A stretch of 64,000 nucleotides of DNA from Cinclus cinclus (taxonomy: Eukaryota; Chordata; Aves; Passeriformes; Cinclidae): assembly GCF_963662255.1 (NCBI RefSeq), contig NC_085047.1:20928258-20992257 (forward strand), written 5' to 3'. The notes under the pieces are model-generated. The model did not search any database, was not told where the DNA came from, and worked only from the letters and a program-made list of their open reading frames with translations. Below are positions 38,401-50,100 of the stretch, in pieces (within the stretch, counting starts at the first letter, position 1; every line of letters begins with the position of its first letter). The position numbers were made by a program, and so were the translations under genes.

Positions 38401-39518
38401 ATTCCAGGATGGAAGGATTCCAGCAAGGAAGGAAGGAAGGAAGGAAGGAAGGAAGGAAGGAAGCAAGGAAGGAAGGAGGGAAGGAAGGAAGGAGGGAGGG
38501 AAGGATTCCAGGAAGGAAGGAAGGATTCCAGGAAGGAAGTATTCCAGGAAGGAATGAAGGAAGGATTCCAGGAAGGAGGTATTCCAGGAAGGAAGGAAGG
38601 AAGGAAGAATTCCAGGAAGGAAGGAGGGATTCCAGGAAGGCAGGAATCCAGGAGGAATTCCAGGAAGGAAGGATAAGAGGATGGAAGGAAGGATTCCTGG
38701 ATGGAAGGAAGGATTCCAGGATGGAAGGAAGTATTCCAGCATGGAAGGAAGTATTCCAGGTAGGAAGGAACGAAGGATCCCAGGAAGGCAGGATTCCAGC
38801 AAGGAAGGAAGGAAGGAAGGAATGATTCCAGGAAGGAAGGATTCCAGGAAGGAAGGAAGGAATTATTCCAGGAAGGAAAGAAGGAAGGAAGTATTCCAGG
38901 ATGGAAGGGTTCCAGGATGGAAGGATTCCAGCAAGGAAGGAAGGAAGGAAGGAAGGAAGGAAGGAAGGAAGGAAGGAAGAAGGGAGGATGGAAGGGAGGA
39001 TGGAAGGGAGGATGGAAGGAAGGATGGAAGGAAGGAAGGAAGGAAGGAAGGAAGGAAGGAAGGAAGGAAGGAAGGAAGGAAGGAAGGAAGGAAGGAAGGA
39101 AGGATGGATTCCAGGAAAGATTCCAGGAAGGATTCCAGGAAGGATGGATTCCAGGAAGGATTCCAGGAAGGATTCCAGGAAGGATTCCAGGAAGGAAGGA
39201 AGCAAGGAAGGAAGGAAGGAAGGAAGGAAGGAGGGAGGGAAGGAAAGATTCCAGGAAGGATTCCAGGTAGGAAGGATTCCAGGAAGGATTCCAGGAAGGA
39301 TTCCAGGAAGGATGGAAGGAAGGAAGGAAGGAAGGAAGGAAGGATTCCAGGAAGGATTCCAGGAAGGAAGGAAGGAAGGAAGGAAGGAAGGAAGGAAGGA
39401 AGGAAGGATTCCAGGAAGGATTCCAGGAAGGAAGGATTCCAGGAAGGATTCCAGGAAGGATTCCAGGAAGGATTCCAGGAAGGAAGGAAGGAAGGAAGGA
39501 AGGATTCCAGGAAGGAAG
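38401..39518. repeat. Edge of array, dominated by plain (GGAA)n
   Basis: The ATTCC step becomes rare and long pure GGAA runs take over (for example around 38,420-38,500, 38,936-38,975, 39,016-39,102 and 39,365-39,408). GGAGGG and GGAGGATGGAAG variants occur near 38,980-39,020. The last satellite base is about 39,518, and the following GATGGGCTGC starts unique DNA. Confidence 0.85.
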
Positions 39519-42500
39519 ATGGGCTGCATCTTCAGCTGGAATAGCCATGCTTGGTGCCTCTATGTACTTTTGTAGCCAAGGTCCTGCCGGTGGGTGCTGA
39601 CTCCCATCCAGGAGCTGTGAACAGAAGGGGAGCTCACCTGTGAGACATGGTCAGTCCTGGCTGAGCTTTTCTCAAATATTCCATATTGCTTTTGGAATCA
39701 ATCTTTTTTAAGGGAGGGACAGGGAATGTTCAGATGTATATTTTCCCCTGTGTCACAAAGCATTGCTGTGTCTATGTGGGTTAGAGGTTATCAGGTAAGC
39801 CTTGACAAGAACATTGTGTAAGGTCTCCATACACTTCACATTTCATGCTAACTCTCCCATGCAACTGGCAGTCCTGTGTTCAGTTAGTCCACCACTGAGG
39901 AAAACCAACAGCAGCAGTACTGCCAGGATTGCTGTTTCCATGTATTGCAAACAGCTCCCTCTCCCATCCACTCTGTCAGGGAATGGGAGTAGTTCTCTGA
40001 TTTCTGCCATTTCAGTCTTACACCTCAAGAGGTGATGGCTGTGCTGCACTCACCTACACCAATGAGAGGCCTGAGGCTTAAAATGCCTGAGCCAGGAGAT
40101 TTTGAGTATACTGCCACACCTGCCTTCTACATAGTTTTGAGGAGGAAGTCCTTATAGTTTCATTTTTGCCTACAGGACAGAAGAATTTGACTAAGAGAAA
40201 GTATGAAAAGATCAAGGGTTTCATGTTTGTATTGAGAGAATTTTGACTGAATGTTTCAAGCTTGTGTGCTTAAATTTGCATAAATAAGGGAAGTTACTGT
40301 GTGTGTTCAAGTACTTTTGTTACAGTATAAATGTAGAGATTAAGTTTGCTGAATTTAAAATTTAAATGTTCTGGCCCTTCTGAGGCCAAGATTAGGGACA
40401 CTAAGCTGTCTATTTCAGTTGCTTAAAATAAAATTCAGCTTGTATCACAGTTCCAAAATCTTCACAGTAGTAAAATAGCTTCCATCCAAAACTTAATGAA
40501 ATTAGAAAGCAAGTGTCCATGTGGACACCAGGGAAATGGCAACTGTTTGGCAAGAGCTTTCTTGGCTGTTACTCCTCTAGATCATCCCTTAGCTTGCATT
40601 AGTGTTCCTTCACCCTCATTAATCAATCACTAACCAACTAATTGTATTATATTACCATCTCATACTAATTCTTAGATCATTAAAAAAATCCTACTTGAGA
40701 TGTGTTCCTTCTGTTTCAGGAATTAAAAACTGGACTTGAAATGTTGGTATATAACTGACCTCATCAAGGAGTAAGTGTGGTCCTGCACTGATGGGAACAA
40801 TCCTGGTCTATTGGGAAAGGAATGTATGGGACAGAAGTGCCCTTTTATCTCCTGACTATATTTTGCTTAGACAGAGTAAAAAAATACTAAACAAGAGAGT
40901 TTAAGCAAAAATAGAAAAAATATTTGATAAGAAAAAACAATAAATGAATGGGAGTAATGAAAAGTGACTACAGACTAAAAAGAACAGATGTAGCCAAGAA
41001 TTTGAAAAGGATTAGATGTTATGGAAAACAAATTAGTGAAATATCAAGAGGAAAAAAATTAAAAAATGAAATGCCCCTGAGAACTGCAGGCTGGGAGAAG
41101 GAAAGCCATGAACAGAGAGCTAGTCAGGAGTAAATAACAAAGATGAGAAAATGCAGCATGTATTTGAATTGGCACCAACAAGAGAAAATGAGTTCAAATA
41201 TGGCAGAAATATTTAATGCCCTGTAAAATGCCAGCTTTGTGTGTCTAACAGACTGACGGGTGTGAAAATGTTTTTCTAGCTCCAGGCTTCACTTAACATT
41301 AAAAATTCTTGGAAAGGTAGGCTAGTGCTCTGCTTTTTCTACTCCAGGCCTTTTCTGAACATGTTAGGATATACACATTGCTTTTTCTGAGCAATCTTGT
41401 GTGGGTGACTCACTCTGACCATCCTGTTCAAATTGTTTCTTGCACACCAACATAGACCATAGAAAAGGTATATAATCCTAGGTGAGAGGTCTGACCAAAC
41501 ACAAATGTACCAGCCTGCTACAAATGTTCCAGTAAATTACAGCTTTTGTGAACATCTGATGATGATGATGATGACTGATGATGATTTTTCAATACATACC
41601 ACGATCAAAGGAAGAATTGTGAAGTAAGGAATGCTCTCCTACTTGGAATTCTTAGCTGTTTCTATGCCATCAAAAGTAATTTAAGACTACTTCATTATTC
41701 AATTTCCTGTTAAATATGGAATACTTAGCACTTATATTTTATCCTTAAAAAACCCAAAGTGTTAGATTGAACCGACTGAAAGCATGCTTCATATTTAGGA
41801 GATAAGAAATCACGTGGAGAGACCACTATGCAATTGAAGTTAGTGAGATGATTTAGTGCAAGGGTTAAGGGCAAATATCAAAGTTCAGTTCAGCCTTGAG
41901 CAAAGTATATTGATTAGGGGATTTTATATATCTTCCAATTCCCTTAGTTGGAAAACAGTCCTCTTGAAAAATGTCCTCAGTGCACTGTGCTAGATGTCAG
42001 GAGTTTGGGTGGTTGTTTTTTTGTTTGTTTAAGTATTTTTTGGTTGCTACAAGGTTTTGAATACGATGCCTGCACTCTGACAGACCTATTTGCTTGCTAC
42101 GCTGGTACAGTCAGACTCCAGGGTGTGGCATATGTCTGGTTACATGAGCTCCTTAGTGAACAGAGCCTAAAACACAGAGGCAAAGGAGCTTTCCAAAACT
42201 TCTTAGAAGCATATAATACTTCTATGTTTTTCTGTTGGGTAAAGCATTATTCAGCCTTGTCCTGAGTTATATAACAGTAAGTTTTCTCAGGGCATGCCTG
42301 AAACATGAGGGCACCTACTTGCAGATTTGCTCTTGCTCACTGTACTCGTGGTGAATACCTCTAAGAAATGGCTGGGGTTGTGTTCAGGAATTTTTTTTAA
42401 CCCCCTTCCCTGTGATTCACAGAACTGATGTTCATGTGGTTTTCCACAATTTTGGAAAAATGGACTTTCACTTATATCACTGGAAGTGGTCTTTAATTTA

Positions 42501-45500
42501 TAAGAAGATAATTTGTTAATAAAATGCCACCTAAAATGACCCAAGTACAAAAACTCTGTCTATGTTCTTACCACACACAAGGGGCTGCAAAGCAACAATC
42601 CTTTCTCACCTTGGACACTACAGAAAAAACTGTGGAACAGGGTTTGCAGAGGTGACCAGAAGCTGACAGAGAGTTTTTATTACATCGTAGGCATTGATTT
42701 TCCAATGGGCACGTAAGCTAGACACTGAAGCCAAATGGTGTTAATACTCTTGAAATACAATTTGATATCATGCACACTCCCGGATTTCTAACTACTTCCT
42801 CCCCCTTAGCATTACCATGATATTCATCCTAAGAGTACAGCACCTGAAAAAATTATTATCTTGATAATATGAGCCACAGTGTATTCAATTTCCCATCTAC
42901 AAATGCTTGATGAAATAAATTTTTTGTTGTTTTGTGGATATCCCATGCTTCAGGCAATTCTGTCTCAGTATGGATGTGCAAGCAGCTCCCTGAGAGCCTT
43001 ACTGATGCAACTGCTGACCAGCAAAATGTAAAACAAATCTCTGATCATTTGCCAGGGTCACATCTGGGTGCAGAGAAGGAGCAGGATCACAGAAAGAGAT
43101 TTTCTGTGTTCCCATTACCTGGATGGATTATGACATGTGTTTTACATTGGGTAGGCAAATTGATTCTTATAAAATAAAAGCTTAATGTAGTCTGTTTCTT
43201 AAGCTATGGTTTCCTAAGGTTTGTACAGATTCAGAGAGGTATGTCTTATTTTCCTTTTCAAGAGTTCCTGGTTGTGGCCTGGGCTTATCATAATATTTTC
43301 CTAGGGGGCTGTGTAGAGGAGAGTTTCACTATTTTTAGCTATTTCTGCTTCTAAGTATCATAGGATATCCTTATGAGCAAAAAAGTCCACAAGTCCTTTA
43401 ACTTTACAGGTTGAGAGAAGCAACAATGAGAAAAGTGACTAAATATTAAGAGAGAGACTGAATACAATTAAGAAATATTTATACTTACTAAACACTTTTT
43501 TGTTACTTGCTCAGCTTTACTTGAGAAGGATGTAAGGCGACAAACAGTGCACTTGAATTTGTGAGGACTATTTCTATCTGTCTGCAGTTTACTGGCTCCA
43601 AACCTATTGAATTTGTTAGGCATAATACCAGAGGGCTTAATGTAGACCCAGTAGCCTCAGAACCAACTCACTGCCACAAAACATTCCCATGGAAAAAGTC
43701 ATGAACAAATCAAGAACTCTGACAATTCGTCTGGCAATCACAGCAGTGGAACCAGCAAATATCAATTTCTTTATTTACAAACCAGGCTTTGGGCACATGG
43801 AGTGCTTTCTGGTGCTGGCTTGCCTGTGCAAACATAAACTGCTGCTGTAATATGAGCCACACAAGACAAAGGATGAACTCCTGTGGTTATTTGCGAACAA
43901 TGTGTCAAGAAGACGTAGCCTGCACCAACGGAGTAAGGAGGGCTCCATATATATCCAGGAATCTTTGCACAGGCCCACAACAGGGCTTACAAAACTGTTC
44001 CTTGTGCTCCTACTTGCAGTTTGTTTTCTTTTTGGAACTTCACAGATTTTTATTAAGTAGTTCAATAAAATTTAATGGGATTGGAGTTTCGTGCTGTGCT
44101 GAAGAGTTTACAATGTATAAAATACTGGTACACTATGAGAAAAAAAAAATTAAAATATTTAGACATTGTACCGATGCAGCCACTTTAATTCAAGAACTTC
44201 AAAATCCCATTCTGATCATTAATCCCCACTCCCAGATGACATGTATAAAAAGTATTACTAAACCAAATGCAGATGAGACATAGCAAGGATGCTGTTGGCT
44301 TGTCTGAACTCATACGGGATCTAATCCAAATATTTTGTTTAAATGCATGACTATGTCTATTGCAGTTGCTGTTTCCTTAACAGCAGGATCCAGAGGATTG
44401 ACTACAGCTCTGGAAAAGAATCAAGGAATCCATACTCCCAGCCAGCCTGCTCTGGTCACCATACCCGACATGACCCCTGAATGAACAAGGGAAATAGGTA
44501 TTGTAGGTCTATGCTGAAAAACAGCTTAGAAATTGTCACTGTGTTTTTATATTTTTATCTTTCATTTCTAAGCAGATTTGCCATTTGCACATGCACACTT
44601 TTCTGTCTTCTGTCTTTATATGTTTAATCTCTTGTTTTGATAGCAATTCCCTAAGCCAGGTACCTTGAACCTCTGTGCAGTCTCCTGTTCTGATAGAGTA
44701 AAAAAGAGCTGGCATATGCCTGTGAGGACACAGCTCAGTCTGGAGCCCTGCTGATGGTGTAGACTGAAACAAAGAGATTCTCTCTGGCTCTAAGCCTGAG
44801 CTAAGCCTGAATCTCCAGTAGCTGGGGACACCAACCTTTCTGTATCAAGTCTGATATAGCACCAGTGACAGGAAGTAAAATCTGCAAGCTACTTTGACCA
44901 CCATCCTCTAGAAAGGAACAGTGAGTCAGTTGTGATGGGATGCCTTTCACTCCAGGTAGGATGAAGGTAGAGGCAGGTTTTTTGGCAGTATAGGTGACAT
45001 CCCACTTTCTGGGTGGTAGATTGCTGAGGTTCCTGCAGCCACCACGTGTTGTTCCCTATTGCTGACAGGGATGCAATAAAGCAGTAACTGACATGTTGGA
45101 TCCAGGAATAGGGCTGCAGTGCTTCAGAGGCATGCAGACCTCCCAGAGAGGATCTGCAACAAACCTTGTGGGGAAACCCTTATTTATGATCATGTTTCTG
45201 GAATTTGCATGTAAAACTTTTCTGTGACATTCCTTGGTGGCTTCAATCAAATGGCTTAATTTATTGTCAGACATGATTGTGGTAAACCTGTTAGGGTCCA
45301 AGAAGACAGATTTCCAAGGAGCACTGCAACATCAGCTGGATGCCCCACACACAGTGCAGGATGAGCCCACAGGCCACACACTGCTCTTTTTAGGTTATTT
45401 ATGTGAGAAAGCTCCCCTGGACAAGGATGCAGTCTTCACTGTATGCTTTGTATTTTGATCTACATCCTACACAAATTCTCGAGTCAAAAAATCATGTACA

Positions 45501-45521
45501 TTAATTACTCCAATTTTTATA
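39519..45521. other. Non-coding, AT-rich single-copy DNA; no gene seen
   Basis: I see no convincing exon, RNA gene or recognised transposon. The longest open frames (105 codons at 41,948 and 164 codons at 43,789, both plus strand) encode low-quality, cysteine-rich or AT-biased peptides without a domain I recognise, so I treat them as chance. A short GAT microsatellite is present. The region could be intronic or intergenic. Confidence 0.7.
41557..41586. repeat. Short (GAT)n microsatellite
   Basis: Six GAT units, a CT interruption, then three more GAT units. Confidence 0.85.
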
Positions 45522-45526
45522 GACCA
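45522..45526. repeat. Target-site duplication GACCA (left)
   Basis: Direct 5-bp repeat flanking the ERVL-like solo LTR; its partner is at 46,215-46,219. Confidence 0.85.
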
Positions 45527-46214
45527 TGTTAGGGTTCTTCCCCTTTTCCCTCTGTGGAATTTTCCCCATTGTCATGCTAAGATACCTGTTGACTGGGCCC
45601 TGGTGACAAGGGGGAGGGGAGAGAAGAGAGAAACCCCTCGAGATTCAAACAGCCAGAAGAGGAAACGGAAGGCTCGGCCTCGGCCCCATTTCCCCCGCGG
45701 AGTTCGGACGAGAAGGACGATCACCCCCTCTGTCCCATTCCTGCCATCCCAGTGCTGGGAGCCATCCTCACTGCTCTCAGACCCTGCCCTGCTGCCTGCC
45801 ACCATTCAGCACTCTGCTGAGCACTGGGACCCACACCGTTGAGCGGAGAGCTCTCTCTCCATCTCTCTCTCCCCCTGGGACAGCGCTGCCATCACCCCCA
45901 GCCCTCCTGCGGCTCTGTGGGACCTGCCCGCCCCCAGCACCAGGAACTGCAGCTCAGGGAAAAGGTGCCTGCAGCCAAAAAACACTGGGACTGAGTTACT
46001 GCTCTGTTTGTGGGTAATTTCCTAGCTGTTGTTGTCCTTGTTTGTCGTGTTAGATACACTAGTAAAGAACTGTTATTCCTATCCCCATATCTTTGCCTGA
46101 AAGCTCCCTTAATTTCAAAATCATAATAATCTGTAGGAAGGAAGGATCACATTTTTCAATTCAAAGGGAGGCTTCTGCTTTCCTTAGCAAACACCTCTCT
46201 TTCAAACTAGGACA
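45527..46214 (+). mobile_element. Solo LTR, ERVL-like, with 5-bp target duplication
   Basis: The element starts TGTTAGGGTT and ends CTAGGACA, giving the TG...CA termini of a retroviral LTR. It is flanked on both sides by GACCA (45,522-45,526 and 46,215-46,219), an exact 5-bp target-site duplication as expected for ERVL-type integrases. The 688-bp length fits. Its right end (TACACTAGTAAAGAACTG through the ATAATAATCT region) resembles the R/U5 part of passerine ERVL LTRs from memory. A variant polyadenylation signal AGTAAA at 46,061 supports plus orientation. No internal retroviral sequence remains, so it is a solo LTR left by recombination. Confidence 0.85.
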
Positions 46215-46219
46215 GACCA
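46215..46219. repeat. Target-site duplication GACCA (right)
   Basis: Right partner of the duplication at 45,522-45,526. Confidence 0.85.
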
Positions 46220-46693
46220 TTTCACTTCTTCGAAGAAAAAGAAAACCAAGATAGTCTGAAATGGGGATTATTATTTTAAATCTTCTCTCCTCTTCCTCAG
46301 TGACATCTTCTGGAATGAGGAAAACAGCTAATCTTAAGAGGTCGAGACTTTATGGTAATCTGTCATACAAGATGTGCATCATGCAAATGTTATTTCATAG
46401 GACTAATTCAGAAGATGTTAATTCCAATAATGTCTAAGATCTGGTAAAAAGTTAGAGATTACCCACAGTGAAAACCCATGGGAAACTCACACCAGAAGAA
46501 TGGCTGGTGGTACAGTAATGCTCCTTTCAAAACAGAAGCAGGAGCCAATAGGTTGACAGGATCTGTTCTTGACTTAAGACAAGTTTATTATTTTAAACTG
46601 TTTTTGAGAATTCCCCTGCATTTTAGTTGGTAAAAATAGTAAGCCCTGTAAAGACACAACATAAGAGTTAGAATAAATAACTCCCTTTAGAAT
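46220..46693. other. Non-coding spacer between two solo LTRs
   Basis: 474 bp of AT-rich sequence. I see no gene or recognised repeat in it. Confidence 0.7.
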
Positions 46694-46699
46694 CATTGG
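46694..46699. repeat. Target-site duplication CATTGG (left)
   Basis: Direct 6-bp repeat flanking the ERVK-like solo LTR; its partner is at 47,146-47,151. Confidence 0.85.
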
Positions 46700-47145
46700 T
46701 GTTATAGGTGAGTAATGTGGTGGCTGGCTCTCACAATTAAAGGATAAATATTGTGTGTATGTTAAGTTTTGTGGATATATAATTATGTTATTGTAATATA
46801 TAATCCTCCCATAGTCCTCTTTCCCCTCCCCCTTGTTTTGTTATCAAGAGATGGTTTGGGTAGGTGGGGCATTTGGGGAGGGCCAGCTTGGTACTACACT
46901 TGACCTCCAGTCAACATGTAAGAAAGTAGTCTCCAGCAATGGACAGCAGAGAAGGAGTTGGCCAACAAGTCTTTGGGAAGGCCTAGGGGCATAAAAATCA
47001 GAACATCCATTCTGTAGGCAAGCACATGGTGGTTTAGTCCTATGCACCCAGTGCTGATATTTTTCTCCTTATTCAGTCTTTTGTTGTATTTTTTTGCTAA
47101 GGTTTAATAAACCTCTGAAATTTTAAAGGTGAGTGTTGTTTCTCA
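46700..47145 (+). mobile_element. Solo LTR, ERVK-like, with 6-bp target duplication
   Basis: Begins TGTTATAGG and ends GTTTCTCA (TG...CA). It is flanked by CATTGG at 46,694-46,699 and 47,146-47,151, an exact 6-bp duplication typical of class II (ERVK-like) integration. The 446-bp LTR has a TATA-like GCATAAAAATC near 46,989 and a canonical AATAAA at 47,106-47,111, about 35 bp from its 3' end. Both support plus orientation. No internal sequence is left. Confidence 0.85.
47106..47111 (+). terminator. Polyadenylation signal of the ERVK-like solo LTR
   Basis: AATAAA in the sequence GGTTTAATAAACC near the LTR 3' end. Confidence 0.75.
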
Positions 47146-47151
47146 CATTGG
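47146..47151. repeat. Target-site duplication CATTGG (right)
   Basis: Right partner of the duplication at 46,694-46,699. Confidence 0.85.
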
Positions 47152-50100
47152 TCTTATTGTTACTTCATAAGTCTAAAATCCAAAGCGAAATTTGCTTAGG
47201 GACATGTTATTATTCACACTAATACCAAAAGCATTAACAAAATCACTATGTTTATGTGTTCATAAGGAATTTATCCATCGTCTGAGAAAGCAACTCCCAG
47301 TTATGAGAGTTTCAGGAAAAGGTGGTTAAGAAGTTACTGCCAAAGACTCACTTGGAACAAATGCCCCTCTGTGTTAAAAGTGTATTAGGTAACAGCAAGA
47401 CCTTTCTGGTTTGGAAACTGTAATTTTCTTCTAACTCGCAGTTTCTAAGAGATTATTACAGAAGATCATTGGCCCACTGAGTGGGATTCACAGCGTGTGC
47501 TTGTGCCATCAGAAAGAGGCCTCTATAATAAATGCTGTATCTTGAAGTTCACAAATAATCTGGGGTCTCTCCAAAGTACCAGGAAAGCACTGCTGCAGTT
47601 TTCACAGCTCCTCACAAACATCCCTGCACCCCACAAATATCACTGCATCCAAAAGGATCCTCTAAGAGAGAAGATCACAAAATCTCATTTATACTGTGTT
47701 AGCAATTGCTGTTATTTTCCAATCAGATGTCTTCCTGGCTCCTGCAATGGAACAAACAAGTCCTTCTCAAACCTTGTCAAGGGTTTTATGCAGCAGAAGA
47801 ATTAGGAGTCAAGGACAGAAAAGGAAGTTACAATTTGAAAGAAATGCACAGTAGAAAATATATCTGGTGTTCCTCCTTCTTGTCATGAGTCCAGTTGCAA
47901 AACCAGTTCTGATTGCAGGTGTCACACAGTTTCTGCAAGGCAAGGAGGAACAGCATTATGACAGGTGAGCAGAGCAAAGACTAACAGATGGATTGCTGTG
48001 CAGATTATACATGCAAGAACAAAGGATGTTGTTCTTGCCCTTTATAGGAGGAACAAGTGCACCTCTCACTTCTGCTTCACTGACAGCAGATAATGGGTGT
48101 TATTCTCTATAGATTGTTTTGGTGTCTAAACAAGACACCCATACACAGCTCCAAGGAGATTTTTTTCTTTGGTAGTTCTTTATCTTTCTATATATTGCAT
48201 AGCTTTGTAGCTGATATGATGGAAGAATCATAGAACAGGCAAATGCTGACAGCTCCAGCATGCTGTGAGACACAATGAGTCCAGGTCTACTGGTCAAATA
48301 TTGTGGCCCATGACCAGTCAGAAGCCAAGAACAAGAGAATCAGAGATAAGAGGGGTACACCATAAGGCAAAATCCCTCCCTAGTGAGGGCAAAGGGAGTT
48401 ATCACACTGAAGTGCTTATGAGGGAGAAAGGCCTGGCTCAAGGTCATGCTAGTTGAGCAGGACCTGTAACAGAGAGGTAAGAAAGAAACAGGAAAGATTT
48501 AGGATTCATTGCTTTACCTTGCTGAGTGTCTTCTCCATTTGCAACTACAAAACTCTGCCAACTATACATGACGGTCAGAAGTAGATGGGATATGGCTGCC
48601 TGCAGCCAGCTTGAGACACACAAATTAGTGCAATATTCTATGTCTGAAAGCATCCTGATATATTATAGTCTACCCTGTTGCACCATCTTTCTCCTTCAGG
48701 CAAACAGACAAGTTACTTGATTCCTAAGAGCTAGGAGGCAGATGAGAATCCAGCCCCAATATGACAAAGCCTTAAAGCCAGTGTAAGTTTCATCATTTCT
48801 CTCCCAGAAGAGAATGAAGTTCTCCTACATAAACTAGGGCCCCACCGAGGCTTTTAATTGCTTCTGGAGCACTGTTCTTTTAAATCTTCTCAGGAGAGCA
48901 AGGTAGGTCCATGATCCATGAGCATGCCAGCAGCACTAGGGGCAAAACAGACTAAAAAACCCAGTACCCAGCAAGGCAGTGGATGAAAGGTTTTTGCTCC
49001 TACATCATTTATCAAAGGCAAAAGGCAAACTTCTGTATGTATAACTTGAAAAAGGGATGAGTTTTAGGTCTCTATTATAAACAGTAAAAATATTCACAAT
49101 ACCAAGGAAACTTACAATTGCACATGATTTGAACATCACATAAAAATTTCAGATAAATGTACTTCTTATTCAGAAGTGAAGCATAAGTAGCAGACAACAG
49201 AGTGAAATGAATATTTGTATCCAGACTTCAAATATGAAGTGTCAAATTAATACCTCATGAGCTTTCTTACCTCTTTCCCACACATTCTTCACATTCTTTC
49301 CAAACAGCAATACATTCCCAAACAAATGTCAATATTACTTACATCAAAGAAATTTAATCAAGTAAAAAGTAAGTATTATTAATGCCAGAATCAATAAAAG
49401 TTGTACTTTTCAGTAAAAAAACAGGAGCTTTAAACTTCGTAAAGACATGCTGTGTCAGTTGTTACCTGGGAGGATTATACTATGATGGAGTTATTTTTAT
49501 CACAGCTTGAAGGAAACAAATATAGATCTCATAGTTTCATGGAAGCTGACAGTTTTGCCAATATACTACAAATGTGATGTACTGAAGTGCTGCCAGAGCT
49601 ATAGGCTTTTTTGTAGCAACAATTCAAGCTAAAAGGATCTGGAAACAAACCTGCCTTTTGCCATTGTATCTCAGACACCTTTAAAGCCAGGCAGAGAAAA
49701 AGTTAGTTAAATCCCAGGCTAAGTGAGCTGGATGATTGGCTCCTTTGATTGCTGAAATCCCAAAACAGCTCTGACTCCAAGACAATAAATTATATAAAAG
49801 GGATGTTGGTTTGGAATCTGATTTTCCTCCTGGAATTACATGATACTGAAATAAAAATAAACAGAAAAAAATTCACAGGCAATTTTTTTCACAATTGCCC
49901 AGAATACCAGCGCTTGATTAGACACTACTTGATAAGCTGTGATTTAAAGGAAATCACAAACACCTCTACAATTAATCAAGGGGAGAGGACACTTAGGCAA
50001 AGGCAGAAAAGGTTCAGTGCCAGTCTGTTGTGCAAGAAGACAAAAGAAAACATCAGGGTTTAGACACTGATTCAATCCTAGGTGTGTACAGTAAACATCA

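Larger units (their letters stand above)
1..39518. repeat. GGAAGGATTCCA / (GGAA)n satellite array
   Basis: The whole interval is made of the 12-mer GGAAGGATTCCA, a shorter form with one GGAA fewer or more, and runs of pure GGAA. Point variants (GGATTTAAGG, GGCAGG, ATACAGG, CCACGAAGG and others) mark individual units. It begins before the window and stops abruptly at 39,518, where unique sequence starts. The plus strand is almost entirely purine except for the ATTCC steps. The 12-bp unit has no stop codon in any of six frames: plus-strand frames read GRIP, EGFQ or KDSR, and minus-strand frames read WNPS, GILP or ESFL. Long ORFs are therefore automatic and are not genes. The motif is related in spirit to the GGAAT satellites of mammals, but the unit differs. 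I do not recognise a named family. Confidence 0.97.

Noticed and set aside
1..39518. CRISPR-like array or tandem coding repeat
   Set aside because: There is no alternation of constant repeat and unique spacer; spacers and repeats are the same sequence. The context is vertebrate.
1..39518. Heat-shock elements (GAA-nn-TTC), by analogy with human satellite III
   Set aside because: In this unit the GAA and TTC blocks are separated by three bases (GAA GGA TTC, TTC CAG GAA), not two, so the regular array does not fit the HSF consensus.
41948..42265. 105-codon plus-strand ORF as a possible gene
   Set aside because: The peptide has no recognised domain and includes a T-rich low-complexity stretch read as a hydrophobic segment. 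Chance is sufficient.
43789..44283. 164-codon plus-strand ORF as a possible gene
   Set aside because: Cysteine-rich start, Lys/Ile-rich AT-driven end, no recognised domain, no promoter or splice support, and other frames are open over the same stretch.
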